Source: CAWEWH01 sp963812775 (GTDB taxonomy: Bacteria; Pseudomonadota; Alphaproteobacteria; Rhizobiales; Beijerinckiaceae). Taken from it: a stretch of 64,000 bases of DNA. The notes below the pieces were generated by a model. The model saw only the letters and a program-made list of their open reading frames with translations, was not told the DNA's origin and did no database searches. The stretch spans positions 186,001 through 250,000 of the forward strand of contig CAWEWH010000001.1 in the NCBI GenBank assembly GCA_963812775.1, written 5' to 3'. Made by a program: the position numbers and the translations under genes. This document shows, one piece after another, positions 60,206 through 64,000 of the stretch; position 1 is the stretch's first letter, and each line of letters starts with the position of its first letter.

Positions 60206-60721
60206 ATGCTGCAGCCCGACAAGCGCGCTGCGCTGCGCGCCGCGCTCGCGGCGCGTCCGGACGGCGTGCTCGAGGAGGTCGCCCGCGAGCACGGCGTGCC
60301 GCTGCGGAGCGTCCTTGATTGCCTCGACCCCGAACGCGCCAGCGCCGCGCCGGGCGAACGCTTCGAGGAAATCTGGAACGACCTGACCGGCTGGGGCGCC
60401 GTGACCTTCATCGTCCACACCGATGACGGCGTGTTCGAGGTGAAGACGACGCTGCCGCCCGGATCGGAAGGGCGCGGCTATTTCAACGTCCACGGCGAGG
60501 CGCCCCTCGGCGGGCATATCAAGGCGAGCCGCTGCGCCGGCATCTACTTCGTCGACCGGCCTTTCTTCGGGCGCCGCTCGTGCTCGCTGCAGTTCATCAA
60601 TGGCGACGGCGGCGCCATGTTCAAGGTCTTCGTCGGCCGCGACGCCAACCGCGAGCTCGATCCGAGCCAGGTGACGCGCTTCGAAGCGCTCCGCTATCGC
60701 CTCGCCACGCGAGGCTCCTGA
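60206..60721 (+). CDS. hutX: Heme-utilisation carrier HutX
   Basis: 171 aa. HutX/HuvX family: LAARPDGVLEEVAREHGVPL (N-terminal HTH-like), FEEIWNDLTGWGAVTFIVHT, DDGVFEVKTTLPPGSEGRGY, FNVHGEAPLGGHIKASRCAG, IYFVDRPFFGRRSCSLQFIN, FKVFVGRDANRELDPSQVTR. It delivers heme inside the cell, probably to HmuQ. It starts 2 bases after hmuQ. Confidence 0.94.
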   Translation: MLQPDKRAALRAALAARPDGVLEEVAREHGVPLRSVLDCLDPERASAAPGERFEEIWNDLTGWGAVTFIVHTDDGVFEVKTTLPPGSEGRGYFNVHGEAPLGGHIKASRCAGIYFVDRPFFGRRSCSLQFINGDGGAMFKVFVGRDANRELDPSQVTRFEALRYRLATRGS

Positions 60722-60724
60722 TCC

Positions 60725-61483
60725 ATGGAGCAAGGCGCAGGACCGGCAGCAGCAGCCTCAGCCATCGCCGCACTGCTGCCGCGCGACCTGACGCCATTGG
60801 GCATGTTCATGTCCGCCGACATCGTCGTGAAGGCGGTGATGATCGGCCTCGCCTTCGCGTCGGTGCTCACATGGACCGTGTGGTTGGTGAAGGCCTACGA
60901 GCTCTTCGCCCTGAAGCGCCGTCTGCGGCGCGGCCTTGCGGAGCTCGCGCCGTGCCGGAGCCTGGCGGAGGTCGAGGTGCACCCGAAGTCGGGCGTCGTC
61001 GGCCGCATGGTCGCGGCGGCCGCCGAGGAGGTGGAGCTTTCCGGCCATCAGGGAACGCGCCTCACCGACCGCGTCGGCGCGCGGCTGGAACGGATCGAAG
61101 CGTCAGCCATCCGCGCCGTGGCGCGCGGCACCGGCATCCTGGCGACCGTCGGGGCCACCGCCCCCTTCGTCGGCCTGTTCGGGACCGTCTGGGGAGTGAT
61201 GAACAGCTTCATCGGCATCTCCAAGGCGCAGACGACCAACCTCGCGGTCGTGGCACCCGGCATCGCCGAGGCGCTTCTCGCCACCGCGGCGGGCTTGTTC
61301 GCCGCCATTCCGGCGGTCGTCATCTACAACATGCTCGCTCGCGCCACTGCCGGCTACCGGGGCCTCGTCGCCGACGCCGCGGTCGCCGTAGCGCAGCTCG
61401 TCAGCCGCGACATCGACCGCGCCGAGCTTCAGGACGTGGAAGCAAGGGATGAGCCTCGTGGCCGTCACGCTCGACTCCGCTGA
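60725..61483 (+). CDS. exbB: ExbB, TonB-system energiser
   Basis: 252 aa with three membrane segments. N-terminal helix (DIVVKAVMIGLAFASVLTWT), cytoplasmic loop, then GILATVGATAPFVGLFGTVW and IAEALLATAAGLFAAIPAVV, the MotA/TolQ/ExbB proton-channel core. It uses the proton gradient to energise TonB. It starts 3 bases after hutX and overlaps tonB by 35 bases. The C-terminal tail (VEARDEPRGRHARLR) is unusual and may reflect a deletion of exbD. Confidence 0.95.
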   Translation: MEQGAGPAAAASAIAALLPRDLTPLGMFMSADIVVKAVMIGLAFASVLTWTVWLVKAYELFALKRRLRRGLAELAPCRSLAEVEVHPKSGVVGRMVAAAAEEVELSGHQGTRLTDRVGARLERIEASAIRAVARGTGILATVGATAPFVGLFGTVWGVMNSFIGISKAQTTNLAVVAPGIAEALLATAAGLFAAIPAVVIYNMLARATAGYRGLVADAAVAVAQLVSRDIDRAELQDVEARDEPRGRHARLR

Positions 61484-62450
61484 AGCCCTCGTGCCGCGGC
61501 ACAAGGCGCTGCGCTGGACCGCGGTCTTCGTGCTGGTGCTCGCCGGGCATGTCGCGGCGCTGATGCCGCTCATGGCGCGCCACCACGCCGTCTCCGACCG
61601 GGAGGCGGCGAACGCGGTCATGATCGACCTCGCGATCGATGCCGAAAGCTCTCAGGCCGTCGTCTCGGACGCTAAGCTGCCGCGCGACATGCAGTTCTCG
61701 CTGCCGTCCGACTTCAAGCTCGCGGCGCCGCCCGAGGTGGAGCCACTGGAACAAGCGCTGGCAAAAGAAGCCGCGCAGCCATCCCGCGATCAAGAGCCGC
61801 GCGAAGCGGCGCACGACACCGCGGCGCCGCCGTGGCAAGAAGCGAAAGCCGAGCCCGAGCCGCTGTCCGAGCAGGAACCGGTCCGCGATGTGGTGCCCGT
61901 GCCCCAGGACGAGGCTCCAGCACTCCTGCCGCCGGAGCGCATCGAACGGTCCGAGCCGAAGCAAGAGCCGCGCAAGCCGACGGCCGAACCGAAGAAGGAA
62001 AAGCCGAAGCCCAAGATGGAGGCACGGAAGCAGAATCCGGCCGCCAAGCCAAAGACCGTGCAGCCCATCCGCACCGCCAAGGCCGAAGCGACCGGCCAAG
62101 CGGCGGAATCGACCGTCGCCCAGAAGGCCGCCTCGCCGGCGCCGTCCGGCGGCAGCGCCGCGGGCCTCGCCGATTGGCGCGCACAGCTGCGCGCCCATCT
62201 CGAGCGGCACAAGCGCTTTCCGGCCGATGCCGATCCGGCGCGCGACCACGGCCTCGCCCGCGTGAGCTTCGTGGTCGACCTGCAAGGCCGCGTCTTGTCG
62301 AAGCAACTTGCGGCGAGCTCAGGCAGCGCCGCGCTCGACAGGGAAGCCGTCAGCCTGCTGCAGCGCGCGCAGCCGTTGCCCCCGCCGCCGCGCGAGATGG
62401 GCCGAAGCACCGTTGCCGTGACGGTGCCGATCAGCTTCCAGACGCGCTGA
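61449..62450 (+). CDS. tonB: TonB energy-transducing protein
   Basis: 333 aa. Single membrane anchor (ALRWTAVFVLVLAGHVAALM), a long Pro/Lys/Glu-rich periplasmic linker (residues about 100-230, e.g. RKPTAEPKKEKPKPKMEARK), and the TonB C-terminal domain (LARVSFVVDLQGRVLSKQLA, SGSAALDREAVSLLQRAQPL). It contacts the TonB box of HmuR. The ATG 61449 has a purine-rich AAGGG in front, inside exbB. Normally exbD lies between exbB and tonB; it is absent here. Confidence 0.93.
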   Translation: MSLVAVTLDSAEALVPRHKALRWTAVFVLVLAGHVAALMPLMARHHAVSDREAANAVMIDLAIDAESSQAVVSDAKLPRDMQFSLPSDFKLAAPPEVEPLEQALAKEAAQPSRDQEPREAAHDTAAPPWQEAKAEPEPLSEQEPVRDVVPVPQDEAPALLPPERIERSEPKQEPRKPTAEPKKEKPKPKMEARKQNPAAKPKTVQPIRTAKAEATGQAAESTVAQKAASPAPSGGSAAGLADWRAQLRAHLERHKRFPADADPARDHGLARVSFVVDLQGRVLSKQLAASSGSAALDREAVSLLQRAQPLPPPPREMGRSTVAVTVPISFQTR

Positions 62451-62482
62451 TTTCAAGCGCTCGAGCGCTCACCGGTCGGAGT

Positions 62483-62496
62483 TTGATTTGGATCAA
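62483..62496. promoter_or_regulatory. FNR/FixK-type box 1
   Basis: TTGAT-TTGG-ATCAA, a perfect inverted repeat with the FNR/Anr/FixK spacing. It sits between the 3' ends of tonB and the minus-strand Cys-rich gene, so its target gene is unclear. A second box lies at 62975-62988. Confidence 0.55.
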
Positions 62497-62602
62497 CCTG
62501 TGCAGGCGATTGGTGCCCAGGATGTGACCGTGAACAATTCCAACTTTTTCGCCCAAGAATGCAAAACGCTGCGCACTTCTTCTTCGGGAACCCCAGACCA
62601 AA

Positions 62603-62848
62603 CTAAAGATGACCGTAGCGTCTGAGGACGCTGATGCAGCCTCGCCCAATTTCTTGATGACGCGCAGCCAGGACTGCCGCACAGCTCCACAAGGCAGCGG
62701 CGTTTTGGGGCTGCGATCGGTCGCACAGGCGTAGCGCCGCCGGCTTGCATGCCGCGAGATCCGCCGGGAGATTATTCAGATCGACAGGATCGGCCGCCGC
62801 AACCTGGGCGGAGAAAGCCAGCATTGCGATCGTCAATCCTGTTTTCAC
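62603..62848 (-). CDS. Small secreted Cys-rich protein
   Basis: 81 aa from a GTG at 62848. The signal peptide MKTGLTIAMLAFSAQVAAA is followed by DPVDLNNLPADLAACKPAAL, RLCDRSQPQNAAALWSCAAV and LAARHQEIGRGCISVLRRYG. The C-x(5-7)-C pattern (four Cys) resembles cysteine-rich repeat proteins of the periplasm. Function unknown. An FNR-type box 130 bases upstream may control it. Confidence 0.65.
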   Translation of the reverse strand: MKTGLTIAMLAFSAQVAAADPVDLNNLPADLAACKPAALRLCDRSQPQNAAALWSCAAVLAARHQEIGRGCISVLRRYGHL

Positions 62849-62974
62849 GAACTGGACCTTGGGCGCTTGCAGGGGAGTGCGCCACGATACGAGCGACGCA
62901 TACCATGATTATGCTCGGAACGAGCGATGGCCGCGGCTCCGCAAGAATGAACGACCCACCCTCGTGCCGAAGCC

Positions 62975-62988
62975 TTGATGCAGATCAA
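62975..62988. promoter_or_regulatory. FNR/FixK-type box 2 in the divergent gap
   Basis: TTGAT-GCAG-ATCAA, a perfect inverted repeat of the FixK/FNR class. It lies 127 bases from the minus-strand Cys-rich gene start and about 100 from the plus-strand secreted-protein start, so it could serve either. Anaerobic or microaerobic control is implied. Confidence 0.65.
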
Positions 62989-63088
62989 GTTGTAGCAGTT
63001 CTGGGGACCTGCCGATTTTTTCCTGTGCGGCCCAAGCACGCAGCTTGCGCTCGATGCGTCCCTGGTGCAGCACTCTGCAATGCAACTC

Positions 63089-63607
63089 ATGGGACACAGA
63101 ACCTGCTTTCGATGTTTCGGCGCTGTCACCGCGCTCGCCACCGCGCTCACCATCGCGCTCTCGTCGCCAGCCGAGGCGCAGGGAACTGGAGAGGTTCCCG
63201 TCTTCGCGCGAATGAGCGGTCAATGGACTGGCGAAGGGACCATCCGCACGAGCAACGGCGGCAGCGAACGCATCCGCTGCCGGGCAACCTACACGGTGCA
63301 TGGTGGTGGCAACAGTCTCAAGCAGGAGATGCTGTGCGCCAGCGACAGTTACAAATTCCAACTGTCGAGCGATCTCGTACTGGGCGCCGCGACGATCTCG
63401 GGCCAGTGGGTCGAGACGACGCGCAACCTCTCCGGCGTCGTCATCGGCGAAGTCAACGGCAACCTGATTCAAGCCAGGGTGCAGGGCGTGGCTTTTGCGG
63501 CACGTTTCGCCGTTTCAACGCTCGGAAACCGGCAGGCCATCACGATCGCGCCGCAAGGCACCGATGTGACTGAAGTCGCCATCACCATGTCGCGACGCGC
63601 GCCCTGA
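63089..63607 (+). CDS. Secreted protein of unknown function (rhizobial family)
   Basis: 172 aa from ATG 63089 (63080 and 63065 are in-frame alternatives). The signal peptide includes VTALATALTIALSSPAEA. The mature part (FARMSGQWTGEGTIRTSNGG, ERIRCRATYTVHGGGNSLKQ, EMLCASDSYKFQLSSDLVLG, ATISGQWVETTRNLSGVVIG, RFAVSTLGNRQAITIAPQGT) is a beta-rich domain with two conserved Cys, common in Hyphomicrobiales, function unknown. Confidence 0.75.
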   Translation: MGHRTCFRCFGAVTALATALTIALSSPAEAQGTGEVPVFARMSGQWTGEGTIRTSNGGSERIRCRATYTVHGGGNSLKQEMLCASDSYKFQLSSDLVLGAATISGQWVETTRNLSGVVIGEVNGNLIQARVQGVAFAARFAVSTLGNRQAITIAPQGTDVTEVAITMSRRAP

Positions 63608-63615
63608 CGCGCGCC

Positions 63616-63891
63616 TCAGTCGTGCCGCGGCAGGCCGAGCCGATAGACGCCGCGGAACTCGTCCGGATCAGCCGGGCGGCCCTTGCGGTAGATGACGATG
63701 CGGCCCTCTTTGGCGAGCGCGACCGCGGCCCTGCGCAGCGGCTGCATCAGCGGTCCCCAGCCATCGGGATGATCGCCGCCAAGCGCGCGGGCTGCTTCGG
63801 TCGGATCGAGGGTCTTGCCGGGCCCCCGTGCGGCCGCAAGCGCGAGCAGCGTGTCCTCGAAGCGCTTTGAAGAAATCGCCGGCAGCGTCAT
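63616..63891 (-). CDS. DUF3253 family protein
   Basis: About 91 aa from ATG 63891. DUF3253 winged-helix-like pattern: FEDTLLALAAARGPGKTLDP, TEAARALGGDHPDGWGPLMQ, PLRRAAVALAKEGRIVIYRK, GRPADPDEFRGVYRLGLP. The KGRPxDP and WGPLMxxxRxxA motifs are typical. Function unknown. It converges on the secreted-protein gene. Confidence 0.87.
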   Translation of the reverse strand: MTLPAISSKRFEDTLLALAAARGPGKTLDPTEAARALGGDHPDGWGPLMQPLRRAAVALAKEGRIVIYRKGRPADPDEFRGVYRLGLPRHD

Positions 63892-64000
63892 GCGTGTCCC
63901 CTGCCCGCTCGCGATCCCGCCGTCAAGCATCGCAGCTTGCGGTTGACGCGCCTTGGCGCATGCGCGACGCTCGCCGCGAGCGCTCGCATTTTCGGGGTCA

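Noticed and set aside
62493..62750. Minus-strand frame of 85 codons overlapping the Cys-rich gene
   Set aside because: Different frame from the secreted protein with a clear signal peptide; no features of its own.
1..64000. CRISPR arrays, prophage structural genes, toxin-antitoxin or known anti-phage systems
   Set aside because: No regularly spaced direct repeats and no recognisable capsid, tail, Cas, restriction or toxin genes were seen in the translated frames.

Overview
The window is high-GC DNA from an alphaproteobacterium, most likely a member of the Hyphomicrobiales near Nitrobacteraceae/Xanthobacteraceae. The evidence is a Bradyrhizobium-type hmu heme-uptake locus, an alphaproteobacterial GAAC-N7-GAAC LexA box, a PF04392-type substrate-binding protein, and two families of dispersed palindromic repeats of the kind common in that order. 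Most of it is ordinary chromosome, tightly packed, with many 4-base (ATGA) or TGATG start/stop overlaps.

Layout. 1-3.2 kb: the distal part of a peptide-type ABC operon on the minus strand (two ATPases, one frameshifted, then a solute-binding protein cut by the window edge). 3.4-7.6 kb: a GNAT gene coupled to mccB (leucine catabolism), a SnoaL-like gene, lipB and an orphan fliN. 7.6-9.0 kb: no intact gene, but two kinds of repeats, a GNAT remnant and a strong minus-strand promoter abutting a perfect LexA box. 9.05-13.44 kb: tRNA-Leu(GAG) and a decayed island bounded by a 24-bp duplication of the tRNA 3' end. The island holds broken genes, duplicated ATP-dependent DNA ligase tails, a chimeric DUF4159 gene and a DUF1330 gene, and no integrase. 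13.6-17.4 kb: a lipocalin-like gene, a phosphotransferase, a badly broken membrane adenylate cyclase and an intact DUF4242-cyclase. 17.7-28.6 kb: a vanadium-haloperoxidase-like protein, an acyltransferase, an orphan solute-binding protein, small secreted or membrane proteins, and the pnuC-nadR-GNAT operon for nicotinamide riboside salvage.

28.9-39.1 kb is the metabolic centrepiece. A complete peptide/amide-type ABC importer (binding protein, two permeases, a double ATPase) is followed by homologues of AtzG, AtzE, AtzH/HpxZ and a FadR-type GntR regulator. A frameshifted allophanate hydrolase (AtzF) converges on them. This looks like uptake and stepwise hydrolysis of a ureide or carboxy-biuret type compound to ammonia and CO2. 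39.4-42.2 kb carries efp with its lysylation enzymes epmA (frameshifted) and epmB. 42.2-53.4 kb: paired palindromes, three tandem terminator-like hairpins in front of mgtE, a GH25 lysozyme, hydrolases, a TauD-like dioxygenase, ivd, a GST, and an RraA/methyltransferase/aldo-keto reductase run.

53.7-62.5 kb: ydcF, then the heme locus. hemP(hmuP)-hmuTUV lies on the minus strand and hmuR-hmuQ-hutX-exbB-tonB on the plus strand, with a perfect palindrome and a promoter between them and exbD missing. The right end has two FNR/FixK-type boxes next to small secreted proteins, and a DUF3253 gene. At least seven otherwise well-conserved genes carry single-base frameshifts, so indel errors in the assembly are a real possibility alongside true decay.
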